Origin: an uncultured beta proteobacterium
GTDB lineage: Bacteria > Pseudomonadota > Gammaproteobacteria > Burkholderiales > Rhodocyclaceae
Direction of reading: 5' to 3'
NCBI GenBank assembly: GCA_903886975.1
Contig: CAISOB010000071.1
Location: 1-64,000, forward strand
Length of the DNA: 64,000 nt
The position numbers were made by a program, and so were the translations under genes. Below the pieces are notes generated by a model. The model saw nothing but the letters and a program-made list of their open reading frames with translations. It did not search any database and had not been told where the DNA came from. Below, piece by piece: positions 1 through 8,345 of the stretch (position 1 is its first letter; each line of letters starts with the position of its first letter).

Positions 1-129
1 CGAATTGCCAGCAATCTCGACGACATTCGAATTGACACTCCTGAGCCCGTACAACCCAAAACTCGAGACCGCCGCACAGGTCGCCATGGCAATCCCGACA
101 AGAAGCCAGATCTTTCTGCTGATCAACAT
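1..129 (-). CDS. Methyl-accepting chemotaxis protein, N-terminal fragment
   Basis: This is the first 43 codons of a gene that runs leftwards out of the window. The start ATG is at 129-127 and is preceded by an AAGGAA ribosome site at about 139-144. The peptide opens MLISRKIWLLVGIAMATCAA, a short basic stretch and then a single hydrophobic segment. It continues into an amphipathic helix with 'LRSVNSNVVEIA', as in the first transmembrane helix and the start of the periplasmic four-helix sensor of chemoreceptors. The signalling domain lies outside the window, so the call rests on the N-terminus only. A sensor kinase with a similar N-terminus is the main alternative. Confidence 0.6.
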   Translation of the reverse strand, partial: MLISRKIWLLVGIAMATCAAVSSFGLYGLRSVNSNVVEIAGNS

Positions 130-426
130 GATTGCATTTCCTTAACGTAATGTTATGTACTGGTGTCCAGCAGCGCCAGGGACATGACTACGTACTCATG
201 TGCCAGCGCAATGTTCGGGTCGATCGCGCGCCATCTTTCGCGAGCCGATCGAGATGGGTGATCACTCTATCCTCGCCAACTCATCTTGTGCATCCGTAGT
301 TTCCGCAAAAGTCTCTCTTGATGGTCGAATTCGTGTGTTCTTGGAGCTATTGCAGGAAACGGCACGCCAGGGAGACTTGTTGGCATCGAATATACTATCC
401 GGTTTGCAATAACGGCGAGGCCATCG
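130..426. other. Intergenic region, no gene recognised
   Basis: This stretch of about 300 bases lies between the divergent chemoreceptor and lrgA. A 70-codon open frame at 200-412 shows no domain, no ribosome site and no family resemblance, so I do not call it. The stretch probably carries the promoters of both flanking genes, but no convincing -35/-10 pair is visible. Confidence 0.4.
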
Positions 427-777
427 ATGCTTTCTGCAATCACGCAATTGCTCATTTTTCAACTTGTCGGGGAAGTGCTGGCGCGATCGCTTGACTTGCC
501 GATACCCGGGCCGGTCATCGGGATGGTATTGCTGCTCATCTCTTGTCAGTTGCGCGAAGGCCCCGGCAAGGCGCTTAAATCGACCAGTCAGACCATTCTG
601 CAGAATCTGTCGCTGCTCTTTGTCCCCGCCGGCACGGGAATCATGGTGCATCTGCAGCGCGTGGCCGACGAATGGCTTGCGCTGTTGCTGTCGCTGCTGA
701 TCAGCACGGTGGCGACCCTGGTGGTCACGGCACTCGTCATGCGGGCCTGCCAGAAACTGCAGCGGAGGCCTCAATGA
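427..777 (+). CDS. lrgA: CidA/LrgA family holin-like membrane protein
   Basis: A 116-residue integral membrane protein with about four hydrophobic segments. It carries the family signature 'LPIPGPVIGMVLLL' near residues 24-37 and the 'LFVPAGTGIM' block near 64-73. CidA/LrgA proteins are small holin-like membrane proteins. With LrgB they influence murein hydrolase activity, and in several bacteria and plastids they act in pyruvate or glycolate transport. The stop codon overlaps the start of lrgB by 4 nt (ATGA), so the two are translationally coupled. Length and motif agree with the family. Confidence 0.9.
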   Translation: MLSAITQLLIFQLVGEVLARSLDLPIPGPVIGMVLLLISCQLREGPGKALKSTSQTILQNLSLLFVPAGTGIMVHLQRVADEWLALLLSLLISTVATLVVTALVMRACQKLQRRPQ

Positions 778-1502
778 ATCGGGATATCATGGGCTTGTGG
801 GTCTATCTGTCGGCATCGCCGCTGCTTTGGCTGACCCTGACCTTGCTCGCCTATCAGGCGGCAATCTCGATTCATCACCGCACCAATAATCATCCGCTGG
901 CCAATCCGGTGCTGATTGCCGTGGCGATTCTGGTGCTGTTACTGACCGCGACCGGGACGAGTTATCAAACCTACTTTTCCGGTGCGCAGTTTGTGCATTT
1001 CCTGCTCGGACCCGCGACGGTGGCCCTGGCCATTCCGCTCTACACGCAATTCAAGCGCGTCAAGGCGATGTTGCTGCCCGTGATCGTCGGCCTCGTGGCC
1101 GGCAGCCTGACGGCTATCCTGTCCGCGATCGCCGTTGCGCGCTGGTTCGGGGCCAGCCTGCCGACACAGCTCTCTCTGGCGCCAAAATCGGTGACGACGC
1201 CGATCGCCATGGGCATCGCCGAAAGAATAGGCGGCATCCCATCGCTGACTGCGGTGGTGGTGGTCATCACCGGCGTCCTCGGTGCAGTCGGTGCCCGCTA
1301 CGTATTTCGCATGATCAAGATTCATGATCCGGCAATTGAAGGCTTTGCCATCGGTCTTGCTTCGCACGGAATAGGGACGGCCAGAGCCTTTCAGCTCAAT
1401 GAACAGAGCGGTGCTTTTGCGGCGCTCGCGATGGGACTCAACGGCGCGCTCACGGCGCTATTGCTGCCGAGCATCGCCAGCTGGCTGAAGACCCTCGCGT
1501 GA
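774..1502 (+). CDS. lrgB: LrgB family membrane protein
   Basis: The 242-residue partner of LrgA is predicted to be polytopic. It has the family landmarks 'TYFSGAQFVHFLLGPATVAL' around residues 63-82 and 'SVTTPIAMGIAE' plus 'ASHGIGTARAF' in the C-terminal half. The ATG at 774 lies inside the lrgA stop codon. An upstream in-frame ATG at 672 would overlap lrgA deeply and give an N-terminus unlike the family, so it is rejected. The pair probably acts as a small membrane transport or permeability system. Which substrate it handles here cannot be told from sequence. Confidence 0.9.
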   Translation: MNRDIMGLWVYLSASPLLWLTLTLLAYQAAISIHHRTNNHPLANPVLIAVAILVLLLTATGTSYQTYFSGAQFVHFLLGPATVALAIPLYTQFKRVKAMLLPVIVGLVAGSLTAILSAIAVARWFGASLPTQLSLAPKSVTTPIAMGIAERIGGIPSLTAVVVVITGVLGAVGARYVFRMIKIHDPAIEGFAIGLASHGIGTARAFQLNEQSGAFAALAMGLNGALTALLLPSIASWLKTLA

Positions 1503-1529
1503 CCAGGGCGCGGATGGCGCGGCCAAGGC

Positions 1530-2402
1530 CTAGCCGCCAGCGGCTCTTCTGATCGCCTCGCGAATCTGCGGCAACGCCGCCTGGGCCGCTTTTTCGCCTT
1601 CAAGGATCGCATCGTGGCGGGCCAAAAAATCGGTCGCGCCGAAGCCGTCAACTTGCGGCCGGATCACGACATCCGCGTCCTTGAGCTCGTAGCGGGCGAG
1701 ATTCTGTCCCATGATGGTGAATGTTTGCAGCAGGATGTCGAGGGTGCCGCGGATCGGTTGATTGCCGGGGCGCGCCGCGATGTCGACGGCGATCACCACG
1801 TCGGCGCCCATCTGGCGCACTGCGTGTACGGGAATCAGGCTGGCCAGGCCACCGTCGACGTACTCGTGACCGTTGATGCTCACCGGCCGGAAGATTCCCG
1901 GCACCGTGGCCGAGGCACGCACGGCCATGCCGGTATTGCCGGTGCGAAAGACGACGCTTTCGCCGCTTTGCAGATCCGTGGCGATGACAGCGAGAGGCTT
2001 CTTCAGGCCTTCCAGCGGGCGCTGGCCGACGGCGTCATTGACGAATTGCTGCAGTGACTCGCCCTTGAGAACGCCGCGATCGGGAAGCGACCAGTCGCTG
2101 ATCTTCGCTTCATCGAGCCGGTGCGCCAGCTTTTGCAATTCGAATCCGTCATTGCCGGCAGCGTAGAGCGCGCCGACTACCGCGCCGGCGCTCGTCCCGG
2201 CAATGAAATCGGGCGCCAGGCCCTGGGCTTCGAGAACCTTGATCACACCGATGTGGGCGAAGCCGCGCGCCGCACCGCCGCCGAGGGCAAGACCGATCTT
2301 TACGGGTTTCGGGGCAGCCGGTGGAGGTGGCGCCAGAGGCTTTGTCGCGCAGCCGCAGACCAGGAGCGCGGCGAGGAAGAACTTCGGATAACGCAGGTGC
2401 AT
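1530..2402 (-). CDS. Patatin-like phospholipase, predicted lipoprotein
   Basis: A 290-residue serine acyl hydrolase of the patatin/RssA family. The catalytic elements are visible: oxyanion loop GGGAARG (41-47), nucleophile motif GTSAG with Ser71, and the aspartate of DGG (Asp183), giving the Ser-Asp dyad. The N-terminus MHLRYPKFFLAALLVCGC is a lipoprotein signal with acylated Cys18 expected, followed by a proline-rich tether. The ATG at 2402 is preferred over a frame beginning at 2477 because only this start places the signal peptide at the N-terminus. The gene converges with lrgB and lies 106 nt downstream of the GIDE-like gene. The substrate is probably a membrane lipid. Confidence 0.88.
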   Translation of the reverse strand: MHLRYPKFFLAALLVCGCATKPLAPPPPAAPKPVKIGLALGGGAARGFAHIGVIKVLEAQGLAPDFIAGTSAGAVVGALYAAGNDGFELQKLAHRLDEAKISDWSLPDRGVLKGESLQQFVNDAVGQRPLEGLKKPLAVIATDLQSGESVVFRTGNTGMAVRASATVPGIFRPVSINGHEYVDGGLASLIPVHAVRQMGADVVIAVDIAARPGNQPIRGTLDILLQTFTIMGQNLARYELKDADVVIRPQVDGFGATDFLARHDAILEGEKAAQAALPQIREAIRRAAGG

Positions 2403-2508
2403 GTTATTTTCATTCAATGAAGCGCGATTGTAGCGCGTCTGGCTGCGGCCCGTCGCGTTGCGGCGATTCCAAGTCACGCCAGCGGCGCGTGGTCGCGCGC
2501 CAGGACGA

Positions 2509-3393
2509 TTAGACGAAAGCCATGCCGCCGAGCGAGCCGAAGAACACGACGAGCTGGAAAATCGCCCACCACAGGTAACGCCGGGCGAGCTTGTCGGGAT
2601 CGATATTGGTCAGCAGGTAGAGCTGTCCGTCGGGCGGGCAGCTCAAAGTATTGACATCGGCCGCGTTGCGCGCCTCGCGATGCAGCTTTTCCACCTCGCG
2701 TCGCGCCGCCTGGCGCGCCAGGGTCCACTCCTGCATGTCGAGGGTGCCGTCGGCATTCAAGTCGAAGCGCTTCAGGAGCTCGGGCTTGTTCTTCTTCCAT
2801 TCACCGAGCAGGTTGGCCATGTCGGTATTCGTATCGAGTTCCACCGTGCCGCCGCCTATGGTCCGGAATTCGCCGAGCGCGTAAACGACGTCGTCAATCA
2901 GCAGCTTCCATTCGGTATTGCGGTAACCGTCACTGACCCAAGTCTCCTTATGCCGGGTGAGGATTTCGGCATTCTCGACATCGACCACGCAGCGGCCGCT
3001 GCCGTCGTCGATGATGAAGGACGCTTCGCTCTGGCCATGGTTGACGGTGCGCCACTTGCCCTCGCTGTTCTGTTCCTCGACCAGATAGCGGTACCACAGG
3101 CAGGGCAGGGCGGTCAGATGCGAGAGCAACGGCGGTTCATCGAGCGCCTTTCCGCGCCCGAACAGCTCGACATAACCCTGCGCCGCCGAAGCGATGCGCG
3201 AGGGCGGCGTGTCCGCCAGGGCGCGCCGGCGCCTCAGCAGCGCGGCCCAGGCGAAAACGCTGATCAGGGCCATCAGGACGAGGCAGACGTACCAAACGCT
3301 GCGCGATTCGAGCTTGGCACCGACGACGAGCAGCAGGAGCTGTCCGCCCGAAGTGATCAGTTGCCCGTACTCGCGCCGGATGCTGACGATCAT
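2509..3393 (-). CDS. GIDE-like membrane protein with EF-hand loop, LemA-associated
   Basis: A 294-residue membrane protein. A transmembrane segment (about 32-53) is followed by RRRR, and a second lies at the C-terminus (about 273-292). The segment at about 65-185, with 'GRGKALDEPPLLSHLTALPC', 'WYRYLVEE' and 'SFIIDDGSGRCVVD', resembles the GIDE domain of the mitochondrial E3 ligase MAPL/MULAN and its bacterial relatives. Residues 211-222 (DLNADGTLDMQE) form a canonical EF-hand calcium loop with ligands at positions 1, 3, 5, 7, 9 and 12. No RING domain is present. The gene lies 34 nt downstream of lemA, a recurrent partnership. Function unknown; a calcium-responsive envelope protein is my inference. 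Confidence 0.65.
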   Translation of the reverse strand: MIVSIRREYGQLITSGGQLLLLVVGAKLESRSVWYVCLVLMALISVFAWAALLRRRRALADTPPSRIASAAQGYVELFGRGKALDEPPLLSHLTALPCLWYRYLVEEQNSEGKWRTVNHGQSEASFIIDDGSGRCVVDVENAEILTRHKETWVSDGYRNTEWKLLIDDVVYALGEFRTIGGGTVELDTNTDMANLLGEWKKNKPELLKRFDLNADGTLDMQEWTLARQAARREVEKLHREARNAADVNTLSCPPDGQLYLLTNIDPDKLARRYLWWAIFQLVVFFGSLGGMAFV

Positions 3394-3427
3394 GCGCGCC
3401 GTCCGCTAAGGAAGCCTGGCCGGCCGG

Positions 3428-4000
3428 CTAGCTGAACAGCTGCTTCAGGTCAACGTCGGCTTTTTCGATCGTCGAGAATTCGAGCAGGGGCTTACTCTCG
3501 AAATTGAACATGCGGGCGATGATCGCGTCGGGGAACTGTTCGACGCGAACGTTGTTGATGTTGACCGCGTCGTTGTAAAACTCGCGCCGGTCGGCGATGC
3601 CGTTTTCAAGGCTGGTGATGCGCTGCTGCAATTGCATGAAATTCTCGTTGGCCTTGAGTTCGGGATAGGCTTCGGCAACGGCGAAGATCTTCCCGACGCT
3701 TTGCCGCAACAGGCCTTCCGCATCGCCGAGCGCGCCGATGTCCTGGTTTTCGCGTGCGGCCTGAACGCCCGCGCGCGCCTGGATCACGCGCTGCAGCGTT
3801 TCCTGCTCGAACTGCTTGTATTGCTTGCAGACCTCGACCAATTTGGGCAACTCATCGTGGCGCTGCTTGAGCAGCACGTCGATATTGGCCCAGTCCCTGG
3901 CGACCGCGTGCTTGAGGGCGACGAGGCCGTTATAGAGCATGACGGCATAAATTGCGATGACGGCGATGGCGCCGAGAAACAGCATGCTGCTGATGGCCAT
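3428..4000 (-). CDS. lemA: LemA family protein
   Basis: A 190-residue protein with one N-terminal transmembrane helix (about 5-25) and a helical domain. Family hallmarks are 'LVALKHAVARDWANIDVLLKQRHDELPKL'-type heptads near 25-55 (a conserved block is only quoted in part elsewhere), 'AYPELKANENFMQLQ' near 112-126 and 'REFYNDAVNINN' near 139-150. A strong AGGGGGA ribosome site precedes the ATG at 4000. LemA proteins are membrane-anchored helical bundles of unsettled function, often linked with envelope stress or protein quality control. It sits 23 nt below the HDOD gene and 34 nt above the GIDE-like gene. Confidence 0.9.
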   Translation of the reverse strand: MAISSMLFLGAIAVIAIYAVMLYNGLVALKHAVARDWANIDVLLKQRHDELPKLVEVCKQYKQFEQETLQRVIQARAGVQAARENQDIGALGDAEGLLRQSVGKIFAVAEAYPELKANENFMQLQQRITSLENGIADRREFYNDAVNINNVRVEQFPDAIIARMFNFESKPLLEFSTIEKADVDLKQLFS

Positions 4001-4023
4001 TTGAGTCCCCCTGAAGTGTTAAG

Positions 4024-4935
4024 CTATTGATCCCCTGATGCTGTGTTGGCCGCCAGCGCCTTGGTAGGCGGCGCTTCGCCCTGCTGCGCTTCGGCGGGTC
4101 GATAGAGCGGAATGAAGTCGGCCGGAATGTCCAGCCGGTTGATCAGCGCTTCGCGGCTCACATGCAGAAGTTTCTCGATGGCCGTCAAGTCGTCGGGCAG
4201 CGCCGCGTCGTCCCAGCCGCCAGTCGAGTGGCGGGCGAGATTGACGGCCAGGGTAACGTTTTGCACGCGCGGCAAGTGGGCGTTGGCGTCGTCCATCAGC
4301 GTCTTGAGCAAAGCGGGCAGGTGCCAGGCATCGCAAAGCGCCAGCTGCAAGTCGTACAGGCGGATGCCCAGAACCTGTTCCTGGGCGGCCGCGCTGCGCA
4401 AGGCCTTGTCGGCCTGCTGCCGGTTGCGGATTTCGATCGCCAGCTTGGGTGCGAAACACCACAGCAGGATCTCAGCAAGATCGTGCAGCAGCGCCGCGAG
4501 CGCTACCTCCTCGATATTCAGGTCATGGCGCAGAAAAGCCCAGTCGTTGGCGTAATGCGACGCGCGCTGAACGCGGCGGACGACTTGCAGAAGGCCGAGC
4601 AAGGCCGGTGCTTCGTCCTTGAGCGCGGCTTCGATGGTAACCGGCGTTTCGAGGCGCGCGAAGAAGGGCTCGATGCCGAGCATCATGACCGCGTTGGCGA
4701 TGGTCGTAATGTCTGAATGCAGATGCTTGCCATGCAGGGGCTGGATGTAGGCCAGCACGCGGATGGCCATCAGCGGATCCTGCAGCACGATCGCAGCGAC
4801 ATCGCGGCCGCTGATCTTGTCGATATTCTGGCGGGCTTCTTCAAGCCGGCGCGCCGTTTGGCGCAATACCGGCATCTCGGCGCTGCTGAAGAAATTCACC
4901 CAAGCTTCGAGGTCTTGCAATGGCTGGCTGAGCAT
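4024..4935 (-). CDS. HDOD domain signalling protein
   Basis: A 303-residue cytoplasmic protein dominated by an HDOD domain (about 15-215), the catalytically degenerate relative of HD hydrolases found in bacterial signalling. Visible blocks include 'AEMPVLRQTARRLEE', 'IVLQDPLMAIRVLAYI', 'TIANAVMMLGIEPFFARLE' and 'ALAALLHDLAEILLWCFAP'. I chose the ATG at 4935, giving MLSQPLQDLEAWVNFFSS, which fits related proteins. A TTG at 4992 in the same frame would add 19 residues and is the alternative. No output domain is fused. It probably heads the HDOD-lemA-GIDE group. Confidence 0.8.
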   Translation of the reverse strand: MLSQPLQDLEAWVNFFSSAEMPVLRQTARRLEEARQNIDKISGRDVAAIVLQDPLMAIRVLAYIQPLHGKHLHSDITTIANAVMMLGIEPFFARLETPVTIEAALKDEAPALLGLLQVVRRVQRASHYANDWAFLRHDLNIEEVALAALLHDLAEILLWCFAPKLAIEIRNRQQADKALRSAAAQEQVLGIRLYDLQLALCDAWHLPALLKTLMDDANAHLPRVQNVTLAVNLARHSTGGWDDAALPDDLTAIEKLLHVSREALINRLDIPADFIPLYRPAEAQQGEAPPTKALAANTASGDQ

Positions 4936-5202
4936 AGTCCCTGACTTCAAGAAGCGTTCAAGTTGATGCGGCTGGCTTTGCAATGGCTGCAACGTTTCTG
5001 GCGCATGTTACCTGTAGCCCCGGTTGCCGGCAAGCTACCCCGGAAGAAAGCAAACGGCCTCTAGCGCAAAGAGCCCGCAAGAGATATGCTAATAGCATGT
5101 TTGCATCGGATTTTTCCGGCCCGGCGCGCGAACTTTTTCGGGAATAGCGACTCAACGCGTCGGGTATTGACCGATGTTCAACCGTTTTGAAGGAGGAATA
5201 CC

Positions 5203-6216
5203 TTGAAACGTACAACAATGCTTATCGGCTTGCTCGCCGCCGCGCTTTCCGCTCTTCCCCTGCTCGCCGCGGCGCAACAGCCCATTGTCATCAAATTTAG
5301 CCATGTGGTGGCTACTGGAACTCCGAAAGGCAAGGCCGCCGACCTGTTTGCCAAGCGCGCCGGCGAGCTGACCAAAGGCGCGGTCAAGGTCGAGGTCTAT
5401 CCCAATTCGACGCTTTACAAGGACAACGAAGAGATGGAGGCGCTGCAACTCGGCGCGGTGCAAATGCTGGCGCCGTCGCTGGCCAAGTTCGGCCCGCTCG
5501 GCGTCAAGGAATTCGAAGTCTTCGATCTCCCTTATATTTTCGACAATACGGCGGAGTTGCACAAGGTAACGCAGGGCCCGATCGGAGCGGCCCTGCTCGC
5601 CAAGCTCGAGTCGAAGGGCGTCAAAGGCCTGGCCTATTGGGACAACGGCTTCAAATCGTTTTCGGCCAATAAGCCGCTACGGACTCCGGCCGATTTCAAG
5701 GGACTTAAGATGCGCATCCAGTCGTCGAAGGTGCTCGAAGCGCAAATGCGCTCGCTCGGCGCCTTGCCGCAGGTGATGGCTTTTTCCGAAGTCTATCAGG
5801 CATTGCAGAGCGGGGTTGTCGACGGAACCGAGAATCCGCATTCGAACCTCTACACGCAGAAGATGTATGAGGTGCAGAAATACGTGACGGTTACCGATCA
5901 CGGCTATCTCGGTTACGCGGTCATAACCAACAAGAAGTTCTGGGACGGCCTGCCGGCCGATATCCGCACTCAGCTCGAGCAGGCGATGAAAGAGGCTACG
6001 TTCTATGCGGATAGCATCGCCCAGGAAGAAAATGACAATGCGCTGGAGAAAATCAAGGCGTCCGGCAGGACCGAGGTCTATGTCCCGACGCCGGCGGAAC
6101 GGGCGGCGCTCAAGAAGGCCATGATCAAGACGCACGCCGAAATGGCTTCGCGTATCGGCAAGGAAACCATTGACGCGATCTACAAGGCGACTGGCTTCAA
6201 TCCGGCCAAGATGTAG
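5203..6216 (+). CDS. dctP: TRAP transporter periplasmic binding protein (DctP)
   Basis: A 337-residue solute receptor of a tripartite ATP-independent periplasmic transporter. The start is TTG at 5203: a perfect AGGAGG lies at 5191-5196, six bases upstream. It yields a signal peptide ending near LLAAAQQ. The mature part has the DctP fold signature 'IVIKFSHVVATGTPKG' and the substrate-arginine block 'GLKMRIQSSKVLEAQMRSLG' around 167-186. The family binds C4-dicarboxylates or other organic acids, probably through that arginine. It is followed by dctQ and dctM, so the system is complete. The exact ligand cannot be read from sequence. Confidence 0.93.
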   Translation: MKRTTMLIGLLAAALSALPLLAAAQQPIVIKFSHVVATGTPKGKAADLFAKRAGELTKGAVKVEVYPNSTLYKDNEEMEALQLGAVQMLAPSLAKFGPLGVKEFEVFDLPYIFDNTAELHKVTQGPIGAALLAKLESKGVKGLAYWDNGFKSFSANKPLRTPADFKGLKMRIQSSKVLEAQMRSLGALPQVMAFSEVYQALQSGVVDGTENPHSNLYTQKMYEVQKYVTVTDHGYLGYAVITNKKFWDGLPADIRTQLEQAMKEATFYADSIAQEENDNALEKIKASGRTEVYVPTPAERAALKKAMIKTHAEMASRIGKETIDAIYKATGFNPAKM

Positions 6217-6266
6217 GAGGGGAAGCGCCGGCCGCCGAAGGCCGCGCTTTTCATGAGAGTTCGTCA

Positions 6267-6992
6267 ATGAACAGGTTTCTGAATCGCATCGAGGAATGGC
6301 TGATCGCCTTTCTGATCGGCGGCGCCGTCATTCTCATCTTCTTCTCGGTCGTCCACCGCTATTTGTCGGCCTTGCCGATTCCCGGGGTCCAGGACTGGAT
6401 GCTAGCGCTCAACTTCAGTTGGGCGCAGGAGTTGTGCATCATCATGTTCGTGTGGATGGCCAAGTTCGGCGCCGCCTACGGCGTGCGAACCGGTATCCAT
6501 GTCGGTGTCGATGTGGTGGTCAACCGGCTGGACGAGCGGAATCGCAAACGCTTCGTCAGTTTCGGCCTGCTCGCCGGCGCGTTCTTTACCGGCTGCATCG
6601 GCTTTCTGGGCGCGCTACTCGTGTGGCGGAACGGGGCGCACTACGCCTTCCTGAATCTCTTCGGCATGGCGCCAAGCGATCTGCCGGAGGGTCCGACGAC
6701 GCCCGATCTCGAGTGGCCAACCTGGATGGTCTATCTGGCCATACCGCTCGGATCTTCGCTGATGTGCTACCGCTTCCTGCAAGTCGCCCGGGTTTTCTGG
6801 AGGACCGGCGAATTGCCCCGCCACGACCACGCGCAAGTCGTCGGTATCGAGGAGGAAGGCGCGCTGGTCGGCGAAACCTTTGCCGATGGCGAGAGCATCG
6901 CGCATGAACGCCGCGGGCGTCCGCGCGCGGGTGGCGACGGAATCCCGGCGCATGAGCCGCCGCCGAAGACAGACGGCGACGCGTCAGCATGA
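6267..6992 (+). CDS. dctQ: TRAP transporter small permease (DctQ) with long C-terminal tail
   Basis: The 241-residue four-helix subunit of the TRAP transporter. The core (about 1-180) has the family pattern 'NRIEEWLIAFLIGGAVILIF', 'SWAQELCIIMFVWMAKFGAA' and 'GVRTGIHVGVDVVV'. The subunit is usually about 160-190 residues. Here a further stretch of about 55 residues (about 185-241), hydrophilic and rich in Glu, Gly and Arg, extends into the cytoplasm or periplasm; its role is unknown. The stop overlaps the dctM start by 4 nt (ATGA), so the two membrane subunits are probably translationally coupled. Confidence 0.9.
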   Translation: MNRFLNRIEEWLIAFLIGGAVILIFFSVVHRYLSALPIPGVQDWMLALNFSWAQELCIIMFVWMAKFGAAYGVRTGIHVGVDVVVNRLDERNRKRFVSFGLLAGAFFTGCIGFLGALLVWRNGAHYAFLNLFGMAPSDLPEGPTTPDLEWPTWMVYLAIPLGSSLMCYRFLQVARVFWRTGELPRHDHAQVVGIEEEGALVGETFADGESIAHERRGRPRAGGDGIPAHEPPPKTDGDASA

Positions 6993-8272
6993 ATGCCGCG
7001 ATCCTTTTCGGTCTGCTGATCAGCCTCATGCTGACCGGGATGCCGATCTCGATTTCGCTCGGCCTCACGGTGCTCACCTTTATCGTCACGATGACCAATG
7101 TGCCCTTCGAGTCGGTCGCTCTGAAACTGTTTACCGGCATCGAGAAGTGGGAAATCATGGCCATTCCGTTCTTCATCCTGGCGGGCAATTTCCTGACCCA
7201 CGGTGGCGTCGCCCGGCGCATGATCAACTTCGCCACCTCGCTGGTCGGCCACCTGCACGGCGGGCTTGCCCTGGCGTCGATTCTGGCCTGCGCCATGTTC
7301 GCGCTGGTCTGCGGCTCGAGCGTCGCGACCGTCGTGGCGATCGGCTCGATCGTTCTGCCGGCGATGGTCGCGCACGGTTATCCGATGCGTTTCGGCGCCG
7401 GTGTGATCATCACCGCGGGTTCGCTCGGCATTCTGATGTTGCCGTCCATCCCGAAGGTGATCTACGCGATCTCGACCAATACCTCGATCGGTGCACTCTT
7501 TGTCGCGGGCCTCTTGCCCGGCAGCCTGCTCACCCTGATGCTGTGTGCGGTGACCTGGTATCTGGCGCGAAAGAACGACTACGCGCGCCTGCCGAAAGCG
7601 ACCTGGAGCGAGCGTTGGTCGGCTTTCCGCAAGAGCGTGTGGGGGCTGATGCTGGTCGTGATCATCGTCGGCGGTATTTACTCCGGGCTGTTTACCGCCA
7701 CCGAGGCGGCCGCCATGGCGGCGGTCTACGCGTTCTTCGTGGCCATCTTTGTTTATAAGGACCTGTCGATCAAGGATGTGCCGAGGGTTTTGCGCGATTC
7801 GGCCAATATGTCGGCGATGCTGCTCTACATCATTACCAACGCTGTACTCTTCTCTTTCGTACTGGCCAATGAAAACCTGCCGAATGCGCTGGCCGAATGG
7901 CTGCTGAGCAAGAATCTCGGGCAGGACGGCTTCCTCCTGCTGGTGAACTTGGTCCTGCTGATGGCCGGCAATTTCATGGACCCGTCTTCGGTGATCCTGA
8001 TCATGGCCCCGATCTTCTTTCCGGCAGCAGTCAGGCTGGGAATCAATCCGGTGCATTTCGGCATCCTGGTCGATGTCAACATGGAGGTCGGTCTCTGTCA
8101 TCCGCCGGTCGGGTTGAACCTTTATGTCGCTTCCGGCATTTCCCGGCTGGGCATCACCGAGTTGACCAAGGCCGTGTTGCCATGGCTGGGAACGATGGTG
8201 ATCTTCCTGATGATTGTCACTTATTGGCCGTGGCTGACCCTGGTCGTACCGCGCATGATGGGAATGCTCTAG
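6989..8272 (+). CDS. dctM: TRAP transporter large permease (DctM)
   Basis: The 427-residue transport subunit, with about twelve hydrophobic segments, carries solute in symport with sodium or protons. Family blocks are 'FGLLISLMLTGMPISISLG', 'MAIPFFILAGNFLTHGG' and 'CGSSVATVVAIGSIVLPAM' in the first half. 'FTATEAAAMAAVYAFFVA' and 'MDPSSVILIMAPIFFPAA' follow in the second. Length is standard. It completes dctPQM, and nothing else obviously belongs to the operon; the next gene starts 73 nt on. A 536-codon antisense frame across this gene is a composition artefact. Confidence 0.94.
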   Translation: MNAAILFGLLISLMLTGMPISISLGLTVLTFIVTMTNVPFESVALKLFTGIEKWEIMAIPFFILAGNFLTHGGVARRMINFATSLVGHLHGGLALASILACAMFALVCGSSVATVVAIGSIVLPAMVAHGYPMRFGAGVIITAGSLGILMLPSIPKVIYAISTNTSIGALFVAGLLPGSLLTLMLCAVTWYLARKNDYARLPKATWSERWSAFRKSVWGLMLVVIIVGGIYSGLFTATEAAAMAAVYAFFVAIFVYKDLSIKDVPRVLRDSANMSAMLLYIITNAVLFSFVLANENLPNALAEWLLSKNLGQDGFLLLVNLVLLMAGNFMDPSSVILIMAPIFFPAAVRLGINPVHFGILVDVNMEVGLCHPPVGLNLYVASGISRLGITELTKAVLPWLGTMVIFLMIVTYWPWLTLVVPRMMGML

Positions 8273-8345
8273 CCGAAAGGCATAACTGGTCAGACTACAA
8301 TGAGTTCTTGCTCGCCGGTCAGGGGCGCGAGGAAGTTCACCCGAG

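Noticed and set aside
200..412. 70-codon rightward open frame before lrgA
   Set aside because: No ribosome site, no domain and no family resemblance.
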